A stretch of DNA of 64,000 nt from Allobosea sp. LC85 (GCF_000735605.1 NZ_JPKG01000059.1:248001-312000); one strand, 5' to 3'. Shown: positions 44,512-54,030, numbered from the stretch's first letter. Notes: generated from the letters alone by a model not told the origin. Numbers and translations are program-made.

Positions 44512-46855
44512 TGCGCGCAAGCGGCTTGAGACAGAGGCCGTGGCCGGGCCGCTCGGCCGGGCCAGCAATCATGATTCCGCCGCCAAGCATGTCGCGGGTG
44601 AAGCTCTCTATATCGACGACATCGCCGAGCCGGCCGGCCTCGCGCATGCGTATCTCGGTCTTTCCGAGGTCGCGCATGGGCGCCTGATATCGCTCGACCT
44701 CGCGGCCGTGCGCACGGCCCCCGGCGTTCTCACCGTGCTGACGGCAGAGGATATTCCGGGTGCGAACGACATCAGCTCGACGCATCGGCATGACGAGCCT
44801 GTCTTCACGACACGGAACATCCTGCATCACGGCCAGCCGCTCTTCGCGGTCATCGCGGAAACGCGGGATCTGGCGCGCCGCGCCGCCGGGCTGGCCAAGG
44901 CGACCTATGAGGAAGCCACTCCCCTCCTCGACGTTGCAGCGGCCCGCGCGGCCGGCGGCGAGCTTGTCACCGACCCGCTGAAACTGGAGCGCGGCGATGT
45001 CGCCGGCGCACTGGCAGCGAGCCCGCGCCGGCTCAAGGGGGCGATGGAGATCGGCGGGCAGGATCATTTCTATCTGGAAAGCCAGATCGCGCTCGCCATC
45101 CCGGGCGAGGACGAAGACATGCTGGTGCTGTCCTCGACGCAGCATCCGAGCGAAGTCCAGCACATGGTCGCGCAGGTGCTCGGCGTCGGTTCCCACGCCG
45201 TTACCGTCGAGGTCCGGCGCATGGGCGGCGGCTTTGGCGGCAAGGAGACGCAGGCCAATCTCTTCGCCTGCGTCGCCGCGCTCGCTGCCCGCAAGCTGAA
45301 GCGACCGGTGAAGCTCCGGCCCGACCGCGACGACGACATGGTCATCACCGGCAAGCGCCATGACTTCGTGGTCGATTACGAGATCGGCTTCGATGACGAG
45401 GGGCATATTCACGCGGTCGACGCCGTCTATGCGGCGCGCTGCGGCTGGAACGCCGATCTCTCGGGCCCGGTCACCGACCGCGCGCTGTTCCACATGGACA
45501 ACTGCTATTTCTATCCGGCGGTGCGCGGACGTTCGCAACCGCTGCGGACCCACACGGTTTCGAACACGGCCTTCCGCGGCTTCGGCGGGCCCCAGGGCAT
45601 GGTCGGAGCAGAACGGTTCATCGAGGAGGTTGCGTTTGCGACCGGGCTCGACCCGCTCGAAATCCGCAGGCGCAATCTCTATGGCGCGATCGGTCGCGAC
45701 ATCACGCCCTATCACCAGCAGGTCGAGGACAATATCGCCGGAGAGGTGATCGCCGAGCTTGAACGGCGTTGCGATTACCGTGCGCGCCAGACTGCCATCC
45801 GTGAGGCCAACCGCAAGAGCCCGGTCATCAGGCGCGGCATCGCGCTGACCCCGGTCAAGTTCGGCATCTCCTTCACCGCGACCTGGTACAATCAGGCGGG
45901 CGCCCTGGTGCATGTCTATACCGACGGGACGGTGGCGCTGAACCATGGCGGCACCGAGATGGGCCAGGGCCTCCATGTGAAGGTGGCGCAGGTCGTGGCG
46001 CAGGCCTTCGGGATCGGCCTCGACCGGATCAAGATCACCGCGACGACCACCGGCAAGGTGCCGAACACCTCGGCGACGGCCGCTTCCTCCGGCTCCGATC
46101 TCAACGGCATGGCCGCGCTCGATGCCTGCGAGACGATCAAGGCACGGCTCATCGCCTTCGCGTCGAAGCGCTGGGAGGTTTCAGCCGAGGAGATCGCCTT
46201 TCTGCCGGGCCGGATCAGGATCGGCACGCAGGAGATGAGTTTCGCCGAATTGGTCGCGGCGGCCTACATGGCCCGCGTCCAGCTCTCGGCAACCGGCTTC
46301 TACGCGACGCCGAAGATCCATTGGGATCGCAAGGCCGGGCGCGGCCACCCGTTCTATTATTTCGCCTATGGTGCGGCGGCGGCCGAAGTCGCGATCGATA
46401 CGCTCACCGGCGAATACAAGGTCGAGCGGGTCGACATCCTGCATGATTGCGGCACCTCGCTGAACCCGGCGATCGACAAGGGCCAGATCGAGGGCGGCTT
46501 CGTGCAGGGCATGGGCTGGCTCACCACCGAGGAACTCTGGTGGGACGACAGGGGCCAGCTCAAGACCCATGCGCCCTCGACCTACAAGATTCCCGTCGCC
46601 TCCGACCGGCCGCGCATCTTCAATGTCGATCTGCTGGAGAAAGCGCCCAATCGTGAGCCGACGATCCATCGCTCGAAGGCGGTCGGGGAGCCGCCGCTGA
46701 TGCTGGCGATCAGCGTGCTCCACGCCTTGTCGGACGCGGTCGCGAGCGTCGGCGACCACCGCTTCTGTCCCCGTCTCGACGCGCCGGCGACGCCGGAACG
46801 CATCCTCGATGCGGTCGACCGCATGCGGGAGCAGGCACGAGGCGCGGCACCATGA
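44504..46855 (+). CDS. xdhB: Xanthine dehydrogenase large subunit (molybdopterin)
   Basis: 783 residues. Motifs include GGQDHFYLESQIALAIPGE, MGGGFGGKETQANLFA, FRGFGGPQGMVGAERFIEE and the active-site Glu in SKAVGEPPLMLAIS near the C-terminus. The GGTEMGQGLHVKVAQV molybdopterin segment is present. It hydroxylates hypoxanthine and xanthine to urate in the cytoplasm with XdhA; XdhC delivers the cofactor. It overlaps xdhA by 8 bp and xdhC by 4 bp. Confidence 0.97.
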   Translation: MADARKRLETEAVAGPLGRASNHDSAAKHVAGEALYIDDIAEPAGLAHAYLGLSEVAHGRLISLDLAAVRTAPGVLTVLTAEDIPGANDISSTHRHDEPVFTTRNILHHGQPLFAVIAETRDLARRAAGLAKATYEEATPLLDVAAARAAGGELVTDPLKLERGDVAGALAASPRRLKGAMEIGGQDHFYLESQIALAIPGEDEDMLVLSSTQHPSEVQHMVAQVLGVGSHAVTVEVRRMGGGFGGKETQANLFACVAALAARKLKRPVKLRPDRDDDMVITGKRHDFVVDYEIGFDDEGHIHAVDAVYAARCGWNADLSGPVTDRALFHMDNCYFYPAVRGRSQPLRTHTVSNTAFRGFGGPQGMVGAERFIEEVAFATGLDPLEIRRRNLYGAIGRDITPYHQQVEDNIAGEVIAELERRCDYRARQTAIREANRKSPVIRRGIALTPVKFGISFTATWYNQAGALVHVYTDGTVALNHGGTEMGQGLHVKVAQVVAQAFGIGLDRIKITATTTGKVPNTSATAASSGSDLNGMAALDACETIKARLIAFASKRWEVSAEEIAFLPGRIRIGTQEMSFAELVAAAYMARVQLSATGFYATPKIHWDRKAGRGHPFYYFAYGAAAAEVAIDTLTGEYKVERVDILHDCGTSLNPAIDKGQIEGGFVQGMGWLTTEELWWDDRGQLKTHAPSTYKIPVASDRPRIFNVDLLEKAPNREPTIHRSKAVGEPPLMLAISVLHALSDAVASVGDHRFCPRLDAPATPERILDAVDRMREQARGAAP

Positions 46856-47730
46856 CCGGGCTGGCGACTTTCCTCGAAGCCCATCTCGAGCAAGGCGCCA
46901 TCCTTGTCAGCATCGAGCGTGCTGAAGGATCGACCCCGCGCGAAGCCGGCGCGACAATGATCGTCACCAGCGAAGACAGCTTCGGGACGATCGGCGGCGG
47001 CCAGCTCGAATTCCACTGCACCGACATCGCCCTTGAGATGCTGGCGAGCGGCGAGACCTCGCGACGCCTCGATATTCCGCTGGGGCCGCAGATGGGCCAG
47101 TGTTGCGGCGGCCGGGTCGGTGTCGTGCTGGAACGGGCCAGGCCACCCCATCTCGCTACCCTCCAGGCTGCCGAAGCGGCAAGACGCGCGGCGCAGCCTG
47201 CCGTCCTCATCCTCGGCGCCGGCCATACCGGGCGCGCCCTTGCCGAGGCCCTCATACGCCTGCCGCTGACGGTCATTTTGATCGACGACCGCGAAGGCCG
47301 CATGCGCGATCTTCCCGATGGGGTTGCATGGCTGCGACTGGACGACCCGGTCGAGGCCATCGCCTCGGCCCAGCCCGGTACCGCCTTCGTCATCCTCTCC
47401 CATAGCCATGCGCTCGATTATCGACTGACCGAGGCTGCGCTCCTGCGCGGGGATGCCGCCTATGTCGGCATGATCGGCTCTAGAACAAAGCGCGCGCGCT
47501 TCGCGGCCAGCTTTCGCCGGCTCCACCCTGCAAGCGATGCCTTGACACGCCTGACCTGCCCGATCGGCGGGGACGATGTGGACGACAAGCGCCCCGAGGT
47601 CATTGCTGCCTTGACGGCAGCCGAACTGGTGCGGAGCTTGCTTGCCAAGCAACAGGCTTCCGGGCAAAGCGTGGCGCAGGCCCGACAGGGTCCGGGGAGA
47701 AGGGCAGGAGATGACGGCGTCGCCGCATGA
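46852..47730 (+). CDS. xdhC: Xanthine dehydrogenase accessory protein XdhC
   Basis: 292 residues. The XdhC/CoxI N-terminal part has EGSTPREAGATMIV, GTIGGGQLEF and the MGQCCGGRV cysteine motif. The C-terminal Rossmann part has VLILGAGHTGRALAEAL and YVGMIGSRTKRARF. It binds and sulfurates molybdenum cofactor and inserts it into XdhB. The last 20 bp overlap the following transporter ATPase gene, so the import and oxidation genes form one transcript. Confidence 0.94.
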   Translation: MTGLATFLEAHLEQGAILVSIERAEGSTPREAGATMIVTSEDSFGTIGGGQLEFHCTDIALEMLASGETSRRLDIPLGPQMGQCCGGRVGVVLERARPPHLATLQAAEAARRAAQPAVLILGAGHTGRALAEALIRLPLTVILIDDREGRMRDLPDGVAWLRLDDPVEAIASAQPGTAFVILSHSHALDYRLTEAALLRGDAAYVGMIGSRTKRARFAASFRRLHPASDALTRLTCPIGGDDVDDKRPEVIAALTAAELVRSLLAKQQASGQSVAQARQGPGRRAGDDGVAA

Positions 47731-49276
47731 CAGGACGGATACGCCGCCCCGACTCGTGCTGTCGGGCGTCTCCAAGAGCTTTCCCGGCGTGAAAGCCAAT
47801 GATGACATCAGCTTCAGCGTAAAGCCCGGCGAGATCCACGCCCTGCTCGGCGAGAACGGGGCTGGCAAGTCGACGCTGGTCAAGGTCATCTACGGCGTTC
47901 AACAAGCTGATTCAGGCAGCATTTCCTGGGATGGCCAGCCTGTTTCGATCCCCTCGCCCAAGGCGGCGCGGCGGCTCGGCATCGGCATGGTCTTCCAGCA
48001 TTTCTCGCTGTTCGATGCGATGACGGTGATCGAGAATATAGCGCTCGGCCTCGACGAGGCCGTGGATCGCGAGGAGCTGAAGACCCGCGTCGCCAAGGTT
48101 CTGCAGAGCTATTCGCTGCCGCTCGATCCCGAGCGCGAGGTCCATACGCTCTCGGTGGGCGAGCGCCAGCGCATCGAGATCGTCCGCTGCCTGCTGCAGA
48201 AACCAAGGCTCCTGATCATGGACGAGCCGACTTCGGTCCTGACTCCGCAGGAGGTCGAGCGACTGTTCGAGACCCTGCGGCAGATCGCGTCCGAAGGCTG
48301 CTCGATCCTCTACATCAGCCACAAACTGCACGAGATCAAAGCCTTGTGCGACACCGCCACGATCCTGCGCGCCGGCCGGGTCGTCGCGACCTGCGATCCC
48401 CAGCAGGAGACGACACGGCGCATGGCCGAGTTGATGATTGGCGCCGAACTGCGGCAGATCGAGAACACCCATTCCGGCAGGATCGGCAAGCGACGGCTGA
48501 TCGTTTCAGGTCTCACCCTGCCCGGCGAACCGCCCTTCGGCACCAGCTTGCGCGACATCAGTTTCGAGGCACGGGCCGGCGAGATCCTCGGCATCGCCGG
48601 TGTTGCGGGCAACGGCCAGGCCGAACTGCTCGGCGCCCTGTCGGGCGAGCGCCTCAGCGCGGTGCCGAACGCCATCATGCTCGACGGCAAACCCGTCGGC
48701 AGCGAGGGGGCGGGCGCGAGGCGCAGCGCCGGCCTCGCCTGCGTTCCGGAGGAGCGCAACGGACACGCCGCAGTGCCCGACTTCTCGCTGGCCGAGAATG
48801 CCATCCTGACGGCGCGCTACCGGCTGCCTCTGGCACCACGCGGCTTCATCCGCCTTGCAGCGGTCCGGCGCTTCGCCCAAGCCGTCATCGGCCGGTTCGA
48901 TGTGCGCACCACCGGCCCCGGCTCTCCCGCCCGCGCCTTGTCCGGGGGCAATCTGCAGAAATTCATCATGGGCCGCGAGATCGGCCAGGAGCCAGGGGTC
49001 CTCGTGGTCTCGCAGCCGACCTGGGGGGTCGACGCGGGCGCGGCAGCGGCGATCCGGCAGGCGCTGGTCGATCTGGCGGCGAAGGGCTCTGCGGTCGTGG
49101 TGATCTCGCAGGACCTCGATGAACTGCTCGAGCTGGCCGACCGGCTCAGCGTCATCAATGAGGGCCGGCTCTCGCCCCCGCGTCCGGTCGCGGAGCTCGC
49201 GATCGACGAGATCGGCCTGATGATGGGCGGCGTCCATGGCGCAGCGCAGGCCGAGGGAGCGCCACTTCATGCTTGA
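47711..49276 (+). CDS. Nucleoside/purine ABC transporter ATP-binding protein (two ABC domains)
   Basis: 521 residues from ATG 47711, with GGCAGGAG upstream. The first domain is intact: GENGAGKST, LSVGERQRIEIVRCLL, LLIMDEPTSVLTPQE. In the second, Walker A is degenerate (GVAGNGQAE) and Walker B reads VLVVSQPTWGVD, without the Asp-Glu pair, while the signature LSGGNLQKFIMGREI is kept. This asymmetry is usual for BmpB/NupA-type importers. It energises the permeases at 49269 and 50345. With xdhABC upstream, purines or nucleosides are the likely cargo. Confidence 0.93.
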   Translation: MTASPHDRTDTPPRLVLSGVSKSFPGVKANDDISFSVKPGEIHALLGENGAGKSTLVKVIYGVQQADSGSISWDGQPVSIPSPKAARRLGIGMVFQHFSLFDAMTVIENIALGLDEAVDREELKTRVAKVLQSYSLPLDPEREVHTLSVGERQRIEIVRCLLQKPRLLIMDEPTSVLTPQEVERLFETLRQIASEGCSILYISHKLHEIKALCDTATILRAGRVVATCDPQQETTRRMAELMIGAELRQIENTHSGRIGKRRLIVSGLTLPGEPPFGTSLRDISFEARAGEILGIAGVAGNGQAELLGALSGERLSAVPNAIMLDGKPVGSEGAGARRSAGLACVPEERNGHAAVPDFSLAENAILTARYRLPLAPRGFIRLAAVRRFAQAVIGRFDVRTTGPGSPARALSGGNLQKFIMGREIGQEPGVLVVSQPTWGVDAGAAAAIRQALVDLAAKGSAVVVISQDLDELLELADRLSVINEGRLSPPRPVAELAIDEIGLMMGGVHGAAQAEGAPLHA

Positions 49277-50345
49277 ATGGCGCCGCCGCCGCGAACCAAG
49301 CCGGGCGATGCTCTATCTGAGCCCGCTGATCGCGATCGCGCTCACCATGGTGACCGGCGCCATGGTCTTCACGGCGATGGGGTATGACGGACTGACCGCG
49401 GTCTTCGACTTCTTCCTCGTGCCCTTCCTCGAGCCGCATCGCTGGCCGGATCTCGGCGTCAAGGCTGCGCCGCTGGTGATGATCGCGCTCGGCCTCGCCA
49501 TCGGCTTTCGCGCCAATGTCTGGAATATCGGCGCCGAGGGCCAGTACATCATGGGCGCCATCGCCGGCACCGGCGTTGCCCTCGCAACCTATGAGATGAG
49601 CGGCTGGTGGATCCTGCCGGCCATGGCTCTCGCAGGCATCCTCGGCGGCATGGCCTGGGCCGCAATCCCGGCGCTGCTGCGCGTCAGGCTTCAGGTCAGC
49701 GAAATCCTGACCAGCCTGATGCTGACCTATGTCGCGGTGCAGGCCCTGTATTATCTCGTGCGCGGCCCGTGGAAGGATCCGGACGGCTTCAACTTCCCGC
49801 AAACGCGAATGTTCACGGCCGATCAGACGCTGCCGGTCATCATCCCGGAGACGCTCGTCCATCTCGGCATTCCGCTTGCACTCCTCATTGCTGTGATTGC
49901 CTGGCTTGTGATCGAGAAGACGACTGCGGGCTATGCGGTGAAGGTTGTCGGCCTCGCACCGGCTGCGGCGCGTCACGGCGGCTTCAGCGCGGAACGGACA
50001 ACCTGGGTGACGATGCTGATCGGAGGCGGGCTCGCGGGTCTTGCGGGAATCTTCGAGGCGGCAGGCCCCTTCAGCCAGCTCACCCCGCAATTCCCGGTCG
50101 GCTACGGTTTCACTGCCATCATCGTTGCCTTCCTCGGCCGCCTGCATCCGCTCGGCATCGTGCTTGGCGGTGTCGTTCTGGCCGCAACCTATGTCGGCGG
50201 CGAGATCGCCCAGACGACCGTCCGGCTGCCACAGGCCGCGACCGGCATGTTCCAGGCAATGTTGCTGTTCTTCCTGCTCGCGACCGATGTGCTGGTCCGT
50301 TATCGCATCGCCTTCAGGGCACGGCCGGCAAAGGTCTTGCCTTGA
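49269..50345 (+). CDS. Nucleoside/purine ABC transporter permease 1
   Basis: 358 residues from ATG 49269, overlapping the ATPase gene by 8 bp. It has about eight to ten membrane helices of the BPD_transp_2 class, with GFRANVWNIGAEGQYIMGAIAG and the cytoplasmic loop EKTTAGYAVKVVGLAPAAARHGGF. It is the larger of the two permeases, as in BmpC/NupP systems. Its stop overlaps the next start by one base (TGATG). Confidence 0.92.
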   Translation: MLEWRRRREPSRAMLYLSPLIAIALTMVTGAMVFTAMGYDGLTAVFDFFLVPFLEPHRWPDLGVKAAPLVMIALGLAIGFRANVWNIGAEGQYIMGAIAGTGVALATYEMSGWWILPAMALAGILGGMAWAAIPALLRVRLQVSEILTSLMLTYVAVQALYYLVRGPWKDPDGFNFPQTRMFTADQTLPVIIPETLVHLGIPLALLIAVIAWLVIEKTTAGYAVKVVGLAPAAARHGGFSAERTTWVTMLIGGGLAGLAGIFEAAGPFSQLTPQFPVGYGFTAIIVAFLGRLHPLGIVLGGVVLAATYVGGEIAQTTVRLPQAATGMFQAMLLFFLLATDVLVRYRIAFRARPAKVLP

Positions 50346-51268
50346 TGAACAGCGTGATCCTGGTCTCGATCATCATGACCCTCGTCGCAGCGTCGACGCC
50401 GATCCTGCTCGCGGCGCTCGGCGAGCTCGTCGTCGAGAAGTCCGGCGTCCTCAATCTCGGTGTCGAGGGCATGATGCTGACCGGAGCCGTTGCCGGCTTC
50501 GCGGTCGCCTTCAGCACCGGCAGCGTTGCGCTCGGGCTCGTCGCCTCCGTGATCGCCGGCATTGCAACCGCGATGATCTTCGCCGTTCTGACCCTCAGCC
50601 TGACCGCCAACCAGGTCGCGACGGGCCTGGCGCTGACGATTTTCGGCGTCGGCGCCTCCTCGCTGATCGGCGCCGGCTTTGTCGGCCGCACGATCGATCG
50701 TCTCGGACCCTTGTTTCCCGAAGTGCTTGCCAGCCATCCCTGGCTGCGCGCGCTCTTCGGGCACGACATCATCGTCTATCTCTCGCTCGCCCTGGTTCTC
50801 GGCGTGAGCGTCTTCCTGCGTCGGACGCGCGCAGGATTGATCCTGCGAGCGGTCGGCGAGAATGATGCCTCGGCCCATGCCATCGGCTATCCCGTCATTG
50901 GCATCCGCTATGCGGCGATCGCCTTCGGCGGCGCGCTTGCAGGCCTTGGCGGCGCCTATTTCTCGCTGGCGCTGACGCCGATGTGGGCTGATCGCCTCAC
51001 GGCCGGGCGCGGCTGGATCGCGCTCGCGCTCGTCGTCTTCTCCGCCTGGAAGCCCGGCCGGCTCCTGCTCGGAGCCTATCTTTTCGGCGCGGTAATGACC
51101 TTCGAGCTTCAGGCGAAGGCTGCCGGCATCACCTGGCTCGCGCCGGAGGTGCTGGCGATGGCTCCCTATCTTGCGACAATCCTGGTTCTGACGATGATGT
51201 CGCTCGGTCGCAAAACGGGCCGGCTCGATGCGCCCGCCTGTCTCGGCAAACCCTTCTCGGTGTCCTGA
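50345..51268 (+). CDS. Nucleoside/purine ABC transporter permease 2
   Basis: 307 residues of BPD_transp_2 type. It has ALGELVVEKSGVLNLGVEGMMLTGAVAGF, NQVATGLALTIFGVGASSLIG, RRTRAGLILRAVGENDASAHAIGYPVIGIRY and YFSLALTPMWADRLTAGRGWIALALVVF, all standard for NupQ/BmpD-type permeases. It pairs with the protein at 49269-50345; the binding protein follows 30 bp later. Confidence 0.93.
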   Translation: MNSVILVSIIMTLVAASTPILLAALGELVVEKSGVLNLGVEGMMLTGAVAGFAVAFSTGSVALGLVASVIAGIATAMIFAVLTLSLTANQVATGLALTIFGVGASSLIGAGFVGRTIDRLGPLFPEVLASHPWLRALFGHDIIVYLSLALVLGVSVFLRRTRAGLILRAVGENDASAHAIGYPVIGIRYAAIAFGGALAGLGGAYFSLALTPMWADRLTAGRGWIALALVVFSAWKPGRLLLGAYLFGAVMTFELQAKAAGITWLAPEVLAMAPYLATILVLTMMSLGRKTGRLDAPACLGKPFSVS

Positions 51269-51298
51269 CGACGCCGCCAACCCATGGGGAGAACAACC

Positions 51299-52378
51299 AT
51301 GTCATCCATCATCACCCGCCGCACGCTCGTTGCCGGCGCCGCCGCGGCCTCCACCCTGCCCCTGCTCGGCCGCAGCGCCTTCGCGCAGGCGCCGCTTGGT
51401 GTCGGCTTCATCTATGTCGGTCCGGTCGGCGATCATGGCTGGAGCTGGACGCATGATCAGGGCCGCAAGGCGCTCGAGAAGCAGTATGGCGACAAGATCA
51501 AGACCAGCTTCATCGAGAACGTCGCCGAGGGGCCGGATGCGGCGCGCGCGCTGCGCCAGCTGGCGCAGGCCGGCAACCAGCTGATCTTCGCGACCTCCTT
51601 CGGTTTCATGAACCCGACCATCCAGGTCGCAAAGCAGTTCCCGAAGCTGAAATTCGAGCACGCCACCGGCTATCAGCGCGCCGAGAACGTCGCGACCTAC
51701 AATGCCCGCTTCTATGAGGGCCGCGCCGTGATCGGCACGATTGCGGGCCACATGTCGAAGAGCGGACAGGCCGGCTACATCGCCTCCTTCCCGATTCCGG
51801 AGGTCGTGATGGGCATCAACGCCTTCACGCTCGCCGCCCGCAAGGTGAACCCGAACTTCAAGACCAAGGTCATCTGGGCGTCGACCTGGTACGACCCGGC
51901 CAAGGAAGCCGACGCCGCCAAGGCGCTGATCGACCAGGGCGCCGATGTGATCACCCAGCATACCGACAGCCCCGCCGCCCTGCAGGCGGCCGAGCAGCGC
52001 GGCGTCTTCGCCTTCGGCCAGGCTTCCGACATGAGCGCCTTCGCCCCCAAGGCGCATCTCTCGGCGATCGTCGACGACTGGTCGGGCTACTACATCAAGC
52101 GCGTCAAGGACGTCATGGACGGCAGCTGGAAGTCCGGCGACGTCTGGGGCGGGATCAAGGACGGTTTCGTCAAGCTCGCCCCCTTCAATGCCGCGGTGAC
52201 GCCGGCTGCACGCGCAGCCGCGGAAGAGGTCCAGAAAGGCATCGTTGCCGGCACGCTCCACCCCTTCACCGGCGAGCTCAAGGACCAGAAGGGCGTGTTG
52301 CGCCTCAAGTCCGGCGAGACGGCCTCCGACGAGATGCTGTCGAAGATGGACTGGTACGTCGAAGGCGTGCAGGCCTGA
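51299..52378 (+). CDS. BMP-family (PnrA-like) nucleoside/purine-binding protein
   Basis: 359 residues from ATG 51299. The N-terminus MSSIITRRTLVAGAAAASTL has twin arginines (TRRTLV), suggesting Tat export, with cleavage near SAFAQ. The mature protein has VGFIYVGPVGDHGWSWTHDQGRKALEKQ, IFATSFGFMNPTIQVAKQFP, FYEGRAVIGTIAGHMSKSGQAGYIASFPIPEVVMGINAFTLAA and VITQHTDSPAALQAAEQ, typical of PnrA/TmpC-like proteins. It captures purine nucleosides or bases for the importer encoded upstream. It is the last gene of the xdh-transporter unit. Confidence 0.93.
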   Translation: MSSIITRRTLVAGAAAASTLPLLGRSAFAQAPLGVGFIYVGPVGDHGWSWTHDQGRKALEKQYGDKIKTSFIENVAEGPDAARALRQLAQAGNQLIFATSFGFMNPTIQVAKQFPKLKFEHATGYQRAENVATYNARFYEGRAVIGTIAGHMSKSGQAGYIASFPIPEVVMGINAFTLAARKVNPNFKTKVIWASTWYDPAKEADAAKALIDQGADVITQHTDSPAALQAAEQRGVFAFGQASDMSAFAPKAHLSAIVDDWSGYYIKRVKDVMDGSWKSGDVWGGIKDGFVKLAPFNAAVTPAARAAAEEVQKGIVAGTLHPFTGELKDQKGVLRLKSGETASDEMLSKMDWYVEGVQA

Positions 52379-52401
52379 GCCCGCAGACCGCCTTTTCCCG
52401 A

Positions 52402-52447
52402 CGTCATCCCGACAGCCCTGTCGACACTTCGGCTGACCGGGATGACG
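52402..52447 (+). terminator. Hairpin after the purine-transport operon
   Basis: CGTCATCCCG (52402-52411) pairs perfectly with CGGGATGACG (52438-52447). The internal 26 nt contain a further short stem. It begins 24 bp after the BMP gene stop and probably ends the operon or stabilises its 3' end. Confidence 0.5.
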
Positions 52448-52494
52448 GAGGCGGCATGACACGCCGAACGATTCAGCATCAAAGCCTCTTGCAG

Positions 52495-52517
52495 ATATTT
52501 TAAGCTTGAAACAAAAT
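52495..52517. promoter_or_regulatory. Putative shared operator upstream of the liv-type operon
   Basis: The core TATTTTAAGCTTGAAACAA (52496-52514) is an imperfect dyad about AAGCTT and matches 17 of 19 bases of the site at 60265-60283 in front of the FAD monooxygenase. It is sharply AT-rich against its surroundings and ends 80 bp before the binding-protein start. Confidence 0.6.
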
Positions 52518-52596
52518 GGGGAACATACCGGCTGGAAGGGGATGGGGATCTCCGCTGGCCAGTAGGCTCCTTGCAGGTCCCGGGAGGACATCGGAC

Positions 52597-53766
52597 ATGA
52601 AGCTCAAACTCGCATTGTCTATCGGCACGGCGCTCATTGCGCTGGGGATTGCCGGCGCACAGGCCCAGGAGCCGATCAAGATCGGCGTCGTCAGCGTTCT
52701 TTCCGGCCCGCAGGCCGCGCTTGGCCAGCAGTTGCGCGATGGCTTCCAGCTCGCAGTCGACCAGATGGGCGGCAAGCTCGGCGGACGGCCGGTGCAGATC
52801 ACGGTGATCGATGACGAGCTGAAGCCCGATGTCGCAGTCGGCAAGGTTCGCGGCTTCGTCGAGGGCGGCAAGGTCGATTTCGTCGTCGGCCCGGTGTTCT
52901 CGAACATCCTGGGCGCGATCGCCAAGCCGGTTCTGGACTCCGGCGCGGTACTGATCAGCCCGAATGCCGGCCCTTCGACGCTCGCAGGCAAGGCCTGCCA
53001 CCAGAACTTCTTCGTGACCTCGTACCAGAACGACCAGGTCCACGAGGTGCTGGGCAAATACGCGCAGGACCAGGGCTTCAAGCGCGCCTACATCATGGCG
53101 CCGAACTACCAGGCGGGTAAGGACTCGCTCGCAGGCTTCAAGAACTATTTCAAGGGCGAGGTCGTCGACGAGGTCTATGTCCCGCTGAACCAGCTCGATT
53201 TCTCAGCAGAGCTCGCCAAGATCGCCGCGGCCAAGCCCGACGTCGTCTTCGCCTTCATGCCGGGTGGTCTCGGCGTGAATCTGGTCAAGCAGTGGTCGCA
53301 GGCCGGCCTGCAAGGCAAGATCCCGTTCCTCTCCGCTTTCACGGTCGATGAATCGACCCTGCCCGCACAGCAGGACGCAGCGGTCGGCCTCTTCGGCGGC
53401 ATGACCTGGGCGCCCAACACGGACAATCCGCAGAACAAGAAGTTCGTCGCGGATTATGAGGCTGCCTACAAGATCGTGCCCGGCTCCTACGCCATGCAGG
53501 CTTATGATGCCGCCCTGCTGATCGACTCGGCGGTCAAGGGCGCGGGCGGCACGGCAGACAAGGACAAGCTGCGAGCCGCGATCAAGAAGGCCGACTTCAA
53601 GTCGCTGCGCGGCAACTTCAAGTTCAACACCAATGGCTACCCGATCCAGGACTTCTATCTGGTCAAGGTGGCCAAGCGCGCGGACGGCAAGTTCCAGACC
53701 GAGATCGCGCAGAAGGTGTTCTCGGACTATGCCGACCCGCATGCGAAGGATTGCGCGCTGAAGTGA
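52597..53766 (+). CDS. livK: Liv-type ABC transporter substrate-binding protein
   Basis: 389 residues from ATG 52597, with GGGAGGA upstream. A signal peptide (MKLKLALSIGTALIALGIAG, cleavage after AQAQ) precedes a Peripla_BP_6 fold: IKIGVVSVLSGPQAALGQQLRDGFQLAVDQMGGKLGGRPV, VVGPVFSNILGAIAKPVLDSG, SPNAGPSTLAGKACHQNFF. Two Cys (GKACHQ and the C-terminal KDCALK) may matter for folding. This fold binds leucine-type amino acids but also aromatic acids and amides. The shared operator with an aromatic monooxygenase and the cupin at the operon end favour an aromatic acid ligand (inference). Confidence 0.9.
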   Translation: MKLKLALSIGTALIALGIAGAQAQEPIKIGVVSVLSGPQAALGQQLRDGFQLAVDQMGGKLGGRPVQITVIDDELKPDVAVGKVRGFVEGGKVDFVVGPVFSNILGAIAKPVLDSGAVLISPNAGPSTLAGKACHQNFFVTSYQNDQVHEVLGKYAQDQGFKRAYIMAPNYQAGKDSLAGFKNYFKGEVVDEVYVPLNQLDFSAELAKIAAAKPDVVFAFMPGGLGVNLVKQWSQAGLQGKIPFLSAFTVDESTLPAQQDAAVGLFGGMTWAPNTDNPQNKKFVADYEAAYKIVPGSYAMQAYDAALLIDSAVKGAGGTADKDKLRAAIKKADFKSLRGNFKFNTNGYPIQDFYLVKVAKRADGKFQTEIAQKVFSDYADPHAKDCALK

Positions 53767-53967
53767 GGAGACTGCCCGGGGGAGCTCGTGTCCCTTCGTC
53801 TCTCTGGGAGGAGAGAACAGCTTGGATGATGGCAGGGTGCCGGAGAGCATCCACCCGTCATCGGAGCAGGACATCAGCTCCCCTTGGCGACATCCTCGCC
53901 CTCGCCGCCCCTGCCCTTTCCGGGGAAGGGAGCCCGTGTCTGACTTGCGTCCCGCTGCGGCCGCCGA

Positions 53968-54015
53968 GAGCATGCTGCGAAAAAGTGGCAACGGTTTTTC
54001 GCATAAAGCATGCTC
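53968..54015 (+). repeat. Nested hairpin repeat, related to the 15399/23440 family
   Basis: Outer arms GAGCATGCT (53968-53976) and AGCATGCTC (54007-54015); inner arms TGCGAAAAA (53976-53984) and TTTTTCGCA (53995-54003); loop GTGGCAACGG. The layout (GCAT outer arm, CGAAAA-GTGG-...-GG-TTTTCG inner arm) is the same as the two repeats at 15399 and 23440, with diverged arms. Confidence 0.7.
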
Positions 54016-54030
54016 TAAACTATGAGAATC

